Shown here: piece after piece, positions 31,167 to 39,221 of the stretch | Layout of the letters: every line of letters starts with the position of its first letter | Position numbering within the stretch: the stretch's first letter is position 1 | Assembly: GCA_028291345.1 (NCBI GenBank) | Contig: JAQGIF010000171.1 | Span: forward strand, 1 to 39,223 | Reading direction: 5' to 3' | Source: Rhodospirillales bacterium | GTDB taxonomy: Bacteria > Pseudomonadota > Alphaproteobacteria > BOG-932 > Roseiterribacteraceae | DNA: 39,223 bases | Position numbers and translations under genes: made by a program | The notes under the pieces: model-generated | Database searches by the model: none | What the model saw: only the letters and a program-made list of their open reading frames with translations | What the model was told of the DNA's origin: nothing

Positions 31167-31865
31167 ATGAGAAATAACGAAGACTCAACTCCCTCGACTC
31201 CCGCGGAGGGCCGGCGCCAACTGAAATCGATGGAACGGCGCCGGCGCGTATTGGCGGCCGCGAACCGTTGTTTTTCCCGAAACGGATTTCGTAAAGCATC
31301 CGTCGACATGATCGCGGCGGACGCCGGGGTCTCCAAGGGGCTTGTTTTCAGTTTCTTCGGGCACAAAGACGGACTGTACGACGCGGTTATCGAACAGACG
31401 CTGACGGCGTGGGTCGGTTTCGCCGAACATCAGGCATCCCGCTTTCACAATCAGCCGGTGCTCGAATTGATCGGTATGTTTCGCGGCTCGTTCGAGTTTG
31501 CCAGCCACTCGCCAATGCTTCGGGTGCTAATGGCGAAACGCGACCGCGAAATACAGGAGCGCCTTCATAGCCTTCCACGGACGGTTCGCGATTGGCAGGG
31601 ACGGTTCGCGGACGTGATTCAACGCGGCATCACCCAGGGCGTGTTTCACACCGATATCGACCCGCATCTCACCTCGCTGGTGATCCACGAGGTTCAGAGC
31701 CTCTATCTCGATCAAATGATCGACACCGAGAAAAGCGAGTATGACCCGGAAAGGATGGAAGCCGCCCTGCAGCTTATGGTTCGGGGGCTTGTCAACGCTG
31801 CCGGGGAGCGCGCCTTGGAATCGCAACTCGCCGCGTCGAACTCTCATGTGCGAAAGCGGCGGTAG
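31167..31865 (+). CDS. TetR family transcriptional regulator
   Basis: A 232-residue TetR-type repressor. The N-terminal DNA-binding domain spans about residues 22-72: RRRVLAAANRCFSRNGF, then the HTH helices VDMIAADAGVSKGLVFSFFG and HKDGLYDAVIEQ. The C-terminal ligand domain (about 80-215) is helical and unassigned, as usual in this family. The first ATG has a weak AGGT before it. It is convergent with the LLM gene at 31921 and follows the SnoaL-flavoprotein pair in the same direction after a 186-bp gap. It probably senses a pathway compound and controls itself and nearby operons such as the flavoprotein or the 31.9-36.6 kb genes (inference). Confidence 0.9.
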   Translation: MRNNEDSTPSTPAEGRRQLKSMERRRRVLAAANRCFSRNGFRKASVDMIAADAGVSKGLVFSFFGHKDGLYDAVIEQTLTAWVGFAEHQASRFHNQPVLELIGMFRGSFEFASHSPMLRVLMAKRDREIQERLHSLPRTVRDWQGRFADVIQRGITQGVFHTDIDPHLTSLVIHEVQSLYLDQMIDTEKSEYDPERMEAALQLMVRGLVNAAGERALESQLAASNSHVRKRR

Positions 31866-31920
31866 TAGCGACGAGGACTGGCGCCCTTTCGACAGGTTTG
31901 CCGCTGACAAAAACTCCGCG

Positions 31921-32814
31921 TTACTCCTTGATCGTTAGCGCGCGCTCATAGAATGCGTCGAGGTCGCTTGGATCGCGGCAAAACATGCTGGGCAAGATTT
32001 CGAAGACTGTAGCGCCAGCATCGAGCAGCGGTGGCACCTTCGCCATCATCGCCTTGAAATCCGCTGTCCCGTCGGGTTTGTAACTCGGCAGCAGCAGAAC
32101 ACGCACGTCGAGCCCGGCGGGATCGCGACCGCGCGCATCGAACGCTGCTCTCAGCCTGACAACAACCTCCTTGACCCTGGCAGGGTCGCTGTCCATAGGA
32201 ACCCATCCGTCGCCGAATTCCGCGATGCGCTCCACATTCTTTGGTGTCGGCGCAAGCCCGAACCAGACCGGGATCCCGCGCTTTTGCTCCGGAAACGGCA
32301 GGGAATACATGCGGTCATAATTTACGGTTTCGCCGTGGAACGTCGCCGGCGCCTCGCTCCATAGTTGCTTGCAAACCTTCACCTGCTCGTCCATCCGGGC
32401 GTAACGTCCCTCCCATGGAACGCCCGATGCGTCATACTCTTCCTTCTGCCAGCCCAGACCCAGGCCGATGGTGACGCGCCCATGCGATATCGTATCCAGA
32501 GTAGCCAACTGCTTGGCCAACAGGACCGCCGGCCGCAAAGGCGCGATCAAGATACTAGTTGAGAGGTTGATGCGATTCGTTACGCTCGCGATGGCTGAGA
32601 GCGCAATCAGCGGCTCATACCAGGGAAAATCGAGCGGGGCCGGAAACGGGCCGTATGGATAGTTATGGAGGTTCTCGCTCATAATGACATGGTCGGTGAT
32701 GCTGACTTGGTCGACGCCTTTGCTGTCGGCCAAGCGGACAGCATCGATCACTGAAGCGAAATCCCCTCCGAACAGCCCCTGCAACCCATAAAGTCCGATC
32801 GCGATCTTGGCCAT
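31921..32814 (-). CDS. LLM class flavin-dependent oxidoreductase
   Basis: A 297-residue luciferase-like flavin enzyme, paralogous along its length to the protein at 10895-11794: both have AIGL at the first strand, WYEP near residue 70, and a STSILIxPLRPAxLLAKQLA strand-helix. Reduced FMN (or F420) would be supplied by a partner not present here. GGGAG is 7-8 bp before the ATG. It ends 55 bp from the convergent TetR stop and follows the SDR at 32844 by 29 bp, so the SDR and LLM probably share a transcript. Retention of a paralogue in each half of the window suggests related but different substrates or steps. The reaction type is not decided by sequence. Confidence 0.9.
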   Translation of the reverse strand: MAKIAIGLYGLQGLFGGDFASVIDAVRLADSKGVDQVSITDHVIMSENLHNYPYGPFPAPLDFPWYEPLIALSAIASVTNRINLSTSILIAPLRPAVLLAKQLATLDTISHGRVTIGLGLGWQKEEYDASGVPWEGRYARMDEQVKVCKQLWSEAPATFHGETVNYDRMYSLPFPEQKRGIPVWFGLAPTPKNVERIAEFGDGWVPMDSDPARVKEVVVRLRAAFDARGRDPAGLDVRVLLLPSYKPDGTADFKAMMAKVPPLLDAGATVFEILPSMFCRDPSDLDAFYERALTIKE

Positions 32815-32843
32815 TTGTTCGCTCCCTTGTTAAAATCGCGCTG

Positions 32844-33593
32844 TCAGGTTGAGGCGCCGTCGATTGGAATGAGCGCCCCCGAGAGGTTTCCTGAAGCCGG
32901 CGAGGCGACGAAAATCGCCACGCGGGCAATCGCTTCCGGCGGGGTGACACCGATCGGAGATAACGGGATTAGACGCATAACCTCCGGGGCCGTTACATCT
33001 GGATAGGGCGCATACAGCATCGGGGTATCGACGCCGCCCGGCGCTAATACGTTCACCCGAACGCCACGATTCGACAACTCCTTAGCCATGGATTTCGTCA
33101 TCGCGACCATCCCACCCTTGGACGCGCAATACGCGGCCAGGTAGGGAAGCCCCAGATGCCCCGCCATTGACGAGATATTCAGAATCGATCCGCCATTTGC
33201 GATCAGATGCGGCAGGACGGCCTGCGACATCGCAAAGGCGCCGGTCAGGTTGACCGCGAGGATACGGTTGAACAGCGCGATATCGGTATCTTCAATATGG
33301 GCGTTTTTCATAAGCGCGGCGACGTTGAACAGCATTGTCGGCGCGCCGAGTTCGGCCACCACTTGCAAGACAATCCCCTGGATTTTGTCGGTAGCGGCCA
33401 CATCGCAGCCGATCGCGATCGCCCTGCCACCGGCCGCACTGATCGCCGCTGCAACTGCTTGCGCACCGGCCTCGTTAATATCCAGCACGGCAACCGCACC
33501 TCCCTGCTCCGCGACCTGCAGGCAGATTGCTTTGCCTATACCGGAACCGCCGCCGGTAACGATCGCGCAATGATTTTCCAAGGGTAATATCAT
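32844..33593 (-). CDS. SDR family oxidoreductase
   Basis: A 249-residue classical short-chain dehydrogenase/reductase. TGGGSGIG binds the dinucleotide, NVAAL occupies the place of NNAG, the catalytic Ser is in ISSMAGH and Tyr/Lys are in YCASK. VLDINEA, with an Asp at the end of strand 2, suggests NAD preference. GGGAAG precedes the ATG at good spacing. It follows the LLM gene at 33670 by a 76-bp gap and precedes the other LLM gene, so this is an LLM-SDR-LLM group with further SDRs upstream. An alcohol/ketone conversion in the same route as the LLM enzymes is likely. Confidence 0.92.
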   Translation of the reverse strand: MILPLENHCAIVTGGGSGIGKAICLQVAEQGGAVAVLDINEAGAQAVAAAISAAGGRAIAIGCDVAATDKIQGIVLQVVAELGAPTMLFNVAALMKNAHIEDTDIALFNRILAVNLTGAFAMSQAVLPHLIANGGSILNISSMAGHLGLPYLAAYCASKGGMVAMTKSMAKELSNRGVRVNVLAPGGVDTPMLYAPYPDVTAPEVMRLIPLSPIGVTPPEAIARVAIFVASPASGNLSGALIPIDGAST

Positions 33594-33620
33594 TTAAGGC
33601 TTCCCGATAAACTTTGCTTA

Positions 33621-33645
33621 TTTCCGGAATAACTTTACACGGAAA
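33621..33645. repeat. TTTCCG...CGGAAA inverted repeat
   Basis: TTTCCG (33621-33626) and CGGAAA (33640-33645) flank a 13-nt core in the 76-bp gap between the LLM stop at 33670 and the SDR start at 33593. No T-tract follows on the transcribed strand, so a terminator is not supported. An operator or processing hairpin is possible. Confidence 0.3.
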
Positions 33646-33669
33646 CCAAAAAAAACCGACATTCGGATA

Positions 33670-34815
33670 CTAGTAACTTTTGACCGTTTGCTGGCCAGAA
33701 TTAAAATAGGGAATTAGATAATTCCCGATATTCGTGATCGTTTCGATAATCGCTTCATGCGGTATCGTGCCCATCTGCAGTAAGAACAGAATTTCGTCGG
33801 CGCCAGCTGCTTTGAGCCGCTCGACATAGCGGATCGCACTATCGACGGTGCCGTAGGCGTCGTCCTCGATGTGATAATTGCCCAACGTGTCGATATTGAT
33901 GGGAAGGTTTTTCTCAATCAGCATTTCAGTGAATTGCGCCCTGGACTTGTCGATTTCCTTCGATTGCTCCGTCGCGATCAAGTCGGCTACATCCGGCTTT
34001 GGGCCTCCGGCGTACCAATAGGTCAGGGAGTCAGCGAAGAATTTTTGGCCACGCAAGCCCATCCGGCGCGCCTTGGCTCCATCCGCCAATATCACGGCCG
34101 GACACAGCGCCGCGAAATGCTCGTTGGGGCGAAATCCAACCTGGTTGGCTGGGTTGCGCTCGGCGAAGCATTTGCGATAGATCTCGTTCTTGCGGGCAAT
34201 TTCGTCAGGTCCGCTCATGCCCAATACCAAGGCGCCCATGCCACGGCTGCCGGCAGTGACGAGTGTTTCGGCTCGGGTACAGGCGAGATACATCTTCGGA
34301 TGCGGGGTCTGGTACGGCTTGGGCCAGATCGGCCGCGGCGGAATCGTAATCAAGTCGCTTTTGTGCTCGAAATCGCCGTCCAGCCACATCTTCGGAATCA
34401 TATACATGGACTCGTCGATCTGCGGCTGCAGGTCCTCAAGCCGATTACCGAAAGCCCCCGCCTCTTGCGGTGTCCCGCCCTTGCCCACGCCGAATTCCAG
34501 GCGCCCCCTCGACAATATATCGAGCGTAGCGATCCGCTCAGCCACCTTGATCGGATGGTTCATGTTGAACGGGAGACAGACCACGCCGTGCCCAACATGG
34601 ATGCGGGTGGTTTTGGCGGCGAGATACGCCAGAAACGTCTCGGGCGCGGACATATGAGCATATTGCGTCAGCGACGTATGCTCGACCGCCCATATGCAAT
34701 CGAATCCAAGCTGTTCCGCCAGAATGCTCTGCTCGATCATTTCATGGAAATTTCGCGCCTCATTTTCCCGTGAGGTATCCACCATTTGCGCTTCATAAAT
34801 GATCGAGAATTTCAT
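33670..34815 (-). CDS. LLM class flavin-dependent oxidoreductase (long form)
   Basis: A 381-residue luciferase-family protein of the longer, alkanal-monooxygenase-like type: MKFSIIYEAQMVD at the first strand, FDCIWAVEHTSL, then THVGHGV-like TRIHVGHGVVCLPFNMNHP and ILSRGRLEFGVGKGGTP. It is not closely alike to the two shorter LLM proteins here, so it is a separate subfamily. It would use reduced flavin from another protein to oxygenate or oxidise an organic substrate. AAGGTGAG precedes the ATG. It is separated by 53 bp from the SDR stop at 34869, in the same direction. Ring-opening or ketone monooxygenation is a possibility only. Confidence 0.9.
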   Translation of the reverse strand: MKFSIIYEAQMVDTSRENEARNFHEMIEQSILAEQLGFDCIWAVEHTSLTQYAHMSAPETFLAYLAAKTTRIHVGHGVVCLPFNMNHPIKVAERIATLDILSRGRLEFGVGKGGTPQEAGAFGNRLEDLQPQIDESMYMIPKMWLDGDFEHKSDLITIPPRPIWPKPYQTPHPKMYLACTRAETLVTAGSRGMGALVLGMSGPDEIARKNEIYRKCFAERNPANQVGFRPNEHFAALCPAVILADGAKARRMGLRGQKFFADSLTYWYAGGPKPDVADLIATEQSKEIDKSRAQFTEMLIEKNLPINIDTLGNYHIEDDAYGTVDSAIRYVERLKAAGADEILFLLQMGTIPHEAIIETITNIGNYLIPYFNSGQQTVKSY

Positions 34816-34868
34816 GGGGAACTCACCTTGCTGTGAATTTTGAATAGACTTGAGGCTTGATCCCGCGC

Positions 34869-35678
34869 TTATTGGCCGCCGCTCACCAGCATGTCCGAGC
34901 CGGTAATAAGGTCCGCCTCCGGACTGGCAAGATACGAAGCGGCGCGCGCGACGTCTTCAGGAAGGCCGATGCGGCCGATACGGTTCGGCATAAAGCCGGC
35001 CATCACCTGCGCCTCAATCTGGCTCCAATCCTCGCCCCACCCATTCTCCTTGGCCAAACCACGCAGCCATTCCGCCACGGACGGCGTGACGATGAGTCCG
35101 GGGCTGATCGAGTTGACTGTCACCCCCGTGCGAGCGAGCACCTTCGACAGACCGACGGTCATGTTGAGCATAGCGGCCTTGCCTGCCGAATAATCCGGGA
35201 TAACCATGATCGGGTCATGGCCGACGACGCTAGCGATCTGGATAATCCGTCCCCAACCCCGGGTTTTCATCGCCGGAACAAATGCGCGGATCATGCGCAC
35301 TGCCGACACAACGTTGGACTGGTATGTCGCAACCCAGTCGTCCGGCGTCGTGTCCAGCCAGGCGGCATTTCCCCCGCCCGCCGACTCCCCTCCGGCATTG
35401 TTCACCAGGATATCGACATCCCACCCTTTGGCCGTGATGTCGCCGACGATTTCCGCGGCGCTGTCGTCCCTTGAAAGCTCCCCGATGACCACATGTGCGT
35501 CGCTGTCCCCGGCGCGTATGTCCGCGGCCACCTGTTCCGCCCGTTCCCGGTTCCTGCCGTGAATAATGACGGAAGCGCCGTCCTGAGCCAGCCGCCTCGC
35601 GATCGCTTCACCGATTCCGGAGCTGCTGCCGGTGATCAAGGCACGCTTTCCGTGAAGATTAGCTGCGGTGCGTTCCAT
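34869..35678 (-). CDS. SDR family oxidoreductase
   Basis: A 269-residue SDR with TGSSSGIG, NNAGGES, the Ser of IQIASVVGH and YSAGK as Tyr/Lys. The Arg of IIHGRNRERAE at the end of strand 2 indicates probable NADP preference, unlike the neighbouring NAD-type SDRs. It is a 3-oxoacyl-ACP-reductase-like member. The SD is weak before the ATG. It lies 56 bp after the SDR at 35735 and 53 bp before the long LLM gene, all leftward. It may reduce a ketone made by a neighbouring dehydrogenase or monooxygenase, but specificity cannot be read. Confidence 0.92.
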   Translation of the reverse strand: MERTAANLHGKRALITGSSSGIGEAIARRLAQDGASVIIHGRNRERAEQVAADIRAGDSDAHVVIGELSRDDSAAEIVGDITAKGWDVDILVNNAGGESAGGGNAAWLDTTPDDWVATYQSNVVSAVRMIRAFVPAMKTRGWGRIIQIASVVGHDPIMVIPDYSAGKAAMLNMTVGLSKVLARTGVTVNSISPGLIVTPSVAEWLRGLAKENGWGEDWSQIEAQVMAGFMPNRIGRIGLPEDVARAASYLASPEADLITGSDMLVSGGQ

Positions 35679-35734
35679 TCATGGCCCCATCAATAAGAAA
35701 GTGAAGCGGCGCCGGCGGAGGTGGGTTTCTGTTT

Positions 35735-36571
35735 CTAAACCGGGAGATCCAGAAGGCCGGCTAATCCCGCCATGCCCGCACTGTAGCCGCCATCGACCGG
35801 GTAATCCCCGCCCGTGCAGGCAGAGCCGTCGTCCGACGCGAGCAGCAGCACCATGGGCACGATTTCGTCGATTCTTTTACGCTGCGCATTCAAGCGCCTA
35901 AGGATCCGGTAGGCCATCTTATCACCCAGTTCGAGCAGGTGTTCGTCGCTCATGCCCTCAGGAAAGAACGGTCGTCCAATGAATGGATTTCCGGCATCCG
36001 GATTGACAGTGTTAACGCGGATGCCGTGACGCCCGAGTTCCACCGCCGCCACCTTAGTCATGCCGCGCAAAGCCCACTTGGTCGCGGCGTAGGCGATCAA
36101 TCCTTGGTCGCCGGGGAACACGCCGTCGGTCGACCCGATATTGACGATTGAGCCTCCGCCCAGCCGCTTCATGATTGGCGTGACGGCGCGAATTCCCAGA
36201 AACGGGCCGATCTGATTGACGCGAATTGCGCGCTCATATTCCGCCAGCGTCGTGTCTTCGAGCGGGGCCAGCACGAGGACCGCCGCATTGTTGATCAGTA
36301 TGTTCGGCCCGCCAAAGGTCTTCTCCACCAGATCGATCGTGCGCGCCCAATGGGCCTCGTCGGCCACGTTCAGTTCGGCAAATTGCGCATTCGGGCCAAG
36401 TTCAGTGGCCAATGCCCTGCCTGCATCGACGAGTATATCGGTGATGACAACCTTTGCCCCCTCGGCGACAAACCGGCGTGCTATCCCCTCCCCGGTACCT
36501 TGGGCAGCCCCAGTGATAATCGCTACCTTTCCAGTCAATTTCCCTGTCGTCATGCCGCTATTCCCCGTCAT
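35735..36571 (-). CDS. SDR family oxidoreductase
   Basis: A 278-residue SDR with TGAAQGTG as cofactor loop, NNAA in place of NNAG, the Ser of IGSTDG and YAATK for Tyr/Lys. It resembles the 3-alpha(or 20-beta)-hydroxysteroid-dehydrogenase-like group, for which IGSTDG and VDGGY are common, so a hydroxy-ring substrate is possible. The Asp of VVITDILVD favours NAD. An N-terminal ATG has AAGGGA upstream; a second ATG at codon 7 is an alternative. It is the first gene of the leftward group ending at 31921. Its upstream region has TTTTGACCAT on the minus strand (36701-36710), similar to elements near 27.9 kb. Confidence 0.9.
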   Translation of the reverse strand: MTGNSGMTTGKLTGKVAIITGAAQGTGEGIARRFVAEGAKVVITDILVDAGRALATELGPNAQFAELNVADEAHWARTIDLVEKTFGGPNILINNAAVLVLAPLEDTTLAEYERAIRVNQIGPFLGIRAVTPIMKRLGGGSIVNIGSTDGVFPGDQGLIAYAATKWALRGMTKVAAVELGRHGIRVNTVNPDAGNPFIGRPFFPEGMSDEHLLELGDKMAYRILRRLNAQRKRIDEIVPMVLLLASDDGSACTGGDYPVDGGYSAGMAGLAGLLDLPV

Positions 36572-37181
36572 CTTTCCATCCCTTATTTTCTTGCCGAACT
36601 ACATTTCCATAAGAATGGACGCATGATCTGCCCGCGCATGCGCATCGCCTTTTTTAGCAAGCACGCTCAATACCCTACTCACTGAACAAATGTGATGTAA
36701 ATGGTCAAAATGTTTTTTTAAGGATTAGCTTGCAAGCGAGCTCGGTGATTTTTGGAAGCTGAGAGAATCCGCTGCTGTACCCTAAAACTCGACCTAGAGG
36801 TCGCGAGGAACTTGAAGCAACGCGGCCAGCGTCCAGCCCGCGTGGCCAAGTACCGGCAAACGTCGAGGTAAATTCCGATGTAAATGTCGAGGTAAACTGT
36901 CGCAATATATCGTCGCTTCCCGGCAAGTCTGTCAGTCTCAACGGCCTTAGACTTCACCTGGTTGAAGCGGTCGCAACTATTGATCATTTACGGCCGCCGC
37001 TACCTTAGCGCCTTTGTAGCCGTGGGCGGTTGAACCTGCTCTTACCTGCACCGCTCACGACACTCTTGTTCTTTAGGCCTAGACTCATAGCGGCCTGCCT
37101 GTAGCTATTGACTAGGATCAACAGCATCGTCGTCATCCATCTGGTGAAGCGAGGCTCCTCGCCCGTCAACGCCGCCTGGGC
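36572..37181. other. gene-poor stretch without supported CDS
   Basis: Open frames here (for example on the minus strand at 36705-36987 and 37005-37232) have compositions unlike the surrounding genes, and I recognise no family. The 5' part carries the likely promoter of the SDR at 35735-36571. The middle part holds the 12-bp repeats. The area may be remnant DNA next to the broken transporter. Confidence 0.4.
36863..36896. repeat. 12-bp tandem repeat, three units
   Basis: Three units start 12 bp apart at 36863, 36875 and 36887: TCGAGGTAAA, CCGATGTAAA and TCGAGGTAAA, each followed by two variable bases. A degenerate fourth (TACCGGCAAACG) precedes them at 36851. A copy of GATGTAAATG also occurs at 36694-36703. 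The array is in gene-poor sequence and could be iteron-like or a regulator-binding array. Confidence 0.5.
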
Positions 37182-37660
37182 ATGGGCGCGCTGAGCTTCA
37201 CCAGCACGGTGCTGAAGGGTGCCGCAGGCCATATGTGTGAGACCAAGTCGCCAAACGCATTTTTCGTCGCTGGGCTGCTGTTCCAGGCCGCTGGTTGTGC
37301 ATTGCTGATCGTCGCAACGAGCAGTCTGATCGAATTCGCCGCCGCCTTCGTCTTCGGAACTTGTTGGCCTTTGCGTTGGCTGGGGCTGGGTTGGGCTGAT
37401 GCGCTATTTCGGCGGCACGACCGGCGCAGGGATCCTGGCGCCGCGCGCTCCTTCCGCTCGTGCTGTTGGTTACGGCTGTTGGCGCCACGGGCTCTATCGG
37501 CACCGGCATTGTCGCCACCGCTGGGATATCTTCACACCGATCTCGGGCTCTATACCGTGGTGTTGTCCCTGCTTGCGGTGCCGGTGCTGCTAATACGGGG
37601 CACAAACCCGCCGAGACCGAAGTGGCAAATAGCTGCTTGCGCAGGCCGAAGCTTACGAAC
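37182..37660 (+). pseudogene. frameshifted remnant of an MFS transporter
   Basis: Transporter-like hydrophobic segments occur in all three plus frames in order. FFVAGLLFQAAGCALL and EFAAAFVFG are in one frame from 37182, RYFGGTTGAGILA in the next from 37399, LLVTAVGATGSIGTGIV in the third from 37460, and LGLYTVVLSLLAVPVLL back in the first. The order matches the last part of a major-facilitator permease (strand loops and a final transmembrane helix). No single frame is intact, so at least three frameshifts are needed. The 5' half is missing. This is a decayed gene, not a functional one. It is not the same protein as the MFS gene at 18753. Confidence 0.6.
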
Positions 37661-37747
37661 TCGATATCCTCACGCGGCGGCAGTTGGATGGTCCAACGCC
37701 GCTTTCCAGCCCCGAATCAGGAAAGCCTAATTACTCTGCGGCTGCCT

Positions 37748-38758
37748 TTATGGCTTGCGCGCCACCACCAGCCGTTGCGGCGTAGGCGGCAGTTCCACCA
37801 ACTCGCAATTCGAGAAACCGGCAGCCCGGTGCATCGCGTCCAACTCGCTGTAGCGGTAAGCCTTGCCCTTCGGCGTCGACACCAGCATCACCATGCTGAA
37901 CATGGCGGCGAGCGGCGGCGAGATGCCGTCATCGTTGGGTACGAATTCCAGCGTCACCACACGGCCGCCCGCACCCAACGCGTCGAAGCTCTTGCGCAGC
38001 ACGTTCTCGCAGGTTTCGACATCGAAATGGTGCAGGAAATTGGTCAGTAGCACTACGTCGTAGCCGGTTCCGAACGGCACCTCGAATGCGCTGCCCGGCA
38101 ATGTGGTCCAGCGATCGGCAATCCCGGCTGCTGTGGCGTTGTCCCGCGCGACCTCCAATACTTGCGGCCAATCTTGCGCCACGATGCGCGCGCCCGGTGC
38201 CGCTTTCGCGATCTCGATCCCGAAAAGGCCGTGGCCTGCCGCTATGTCCAATACCTTGGCCGGTTCCCCGCCCTTTACGATCAAGTCGGCCATCATCTTG
38301 GCGGTGAAGCTGGCGAACGATCCCATACCTTTGGCGAATTCGATCCAAATCGGCGCCTCAGGCGCAACGTTGGCAAGTCCCACCGGTCCGCCGCGGCGGA
38401 CCACCGCTGCGACGTCGGACCAGCTCTGCATCATCTCCGGCGCCATCAGGAAGCCTGCCATGCCGCCCATATAGGCGGGCGATTTCTTATCCAAAAACGC
38501 GGCGGCGTCCGGGCCCAGGCGGTAGACGCTGCTGGATTTCTCCAAAAGTCCCATCACCGTCAGGCTATCGCAGAGGGCCTCGACACCGTGCTCGCTCGCC
38601 TGGCAACGGGCGGCCAGTGCTGCCGTAGAACCGGCCCCTGCGGCGATCTCGGTAAAAAGGCCAAGATCGATCCCCGCCTTCAACATGGCGGATCCCTGAA
38701 ATCCGTTCAGCAGCCCCATGATTCGCTCTGGGGAAGGCGCGGCGGCAATATCGGGCAT
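37748..38758 (-). CDS. class I SAM-dependent O-methyltransferase-like protein
   Basis: A 336-residue methyltransferase with an N-terminal dimerisation/winged-helix part (residues 10-100, MLKAGIDLGLFTEIAAGAGS) and a C-terminal Rossmann domain. The SAM motif VLDIAAGHGLFGIEIA, the acidic residue in AQDWP and NFLHHFD are visible. The layout matches plant-type/acetylserotonin or hydroxyneurosporene O-methyltransferases. It would methylate a hydroxyl of a small molecule. I start it at ATG 38758, with GGAG nine bases upstream; an upstream reading to 38863 adds 35 non-conserved residues. It stands alone next to the MFS remnant, with no coupled partner. Methylation could be a detoxifying or modifying step; the target is unknown. 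Confidence 0.87.
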   Translation of the reverse strand: MPDIAAAPSPERIMGLLNGFQGSAMLKAGIDLGLFTEIAAGAGSTAALAARCQASEHGVEALCDSLTVMGLLEKSSSVYRLGPDAAAFLDKKSPAYMGGMAGFLMAPEMMQSWSDVAAVVRRGGPVGLANVAPEAPIWIEFAKGMGSFASFTAKMMADLIVKGGEPAKVLDIAAGHGLFGIEIAKAAPGARIVAQDWPQVLEVARDNATAAGIADRWTTLPGSAFEVPFGTGYDVVLLTNFLHHFDVETCENVLRKSFDALGAGGRVVTLEFVPNDDGISPPLAAMFSMVMLVSTPKGKAYRYSELDAMHRAAGFSNCELVELPPTPQRLVVARKP

Positions 38759-39029
38759 GGACGTCGGCTCCGTCTGTTGGAGATCTTGTCGAGCAACATA
38801 ACCCGAAATGCACCGCCCCGACGAGACGGCGAATGCATAAGTCAAAAGTGCATGCGCGGACACAATAGATTGTCCAATGTCAGCTCGGCATTATGGCGAG
38901 CGCCCTACCCGGCCTATTTCCTGGTGTAGTTCTCTGGAATCTTGGGTTCCTGGCCGGCGAAGGTCATTGCCGCCGATCCATGGAACTGCCAGCACGACAA
39001 AAACAAAAGGGGGTTTTCGGTGACAAGTA
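38759..39029. other. upstream region of O-methyltransferase gene
   Basis: The SD of the methyltransferase sits at the start of this stretch on the minus strand. The rest shows no gene I can support; frames over it are short or shadows. No clear promoter or repeat was seen. Confidence 0.35.
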
Positions 39030-39221
39030 TTAGGTATCGGCTTGGGCTAAGACCACAGGGTCGTATCGGTGCGGCTTCGGCCGCTTGCTCAGCGCTCTCA
39101 AACGTTCAAAAGGCAGTTCGCTCACAGCCAAGACTGGCGGCAGAGGAACGACTAGTTTCCGGACCGTAGACAGTGCTACGCCAACCCCCAATCCGCGCCT
39201 TGATATAGGAATGTCAGGTAT
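39030..39221 (-). CDS. possible 3' end of a leftward gene from beyond the edge
   Basis: A minus-strand frame enters from the right edge and runs 63 codons to a TAA at 39030-39032 with no other stop. It contains LSTVRKLVVPLPPVLAVSEL and ERLRALSKRPKPHRYDPVVL, which look protein-like, but I do not recognise a family. An alternative plus-strand frame over 38942-39169 is also open. Low confidence because both ends are not visible. Confidence 0.3.
   Translation of the reverse strand: MPDIPISRRGLGVGVALSTVRKLVVPLPPVLAVSELPFERLRALSKRPKPHRYDPVVLAQADT

Noticed and set aside
36705-37232. Transposase remnant in the gene-poor stretch
   Set aside because: No DDE-type or recombinase motif and no terminal inverted repeats or target duplications were seen.
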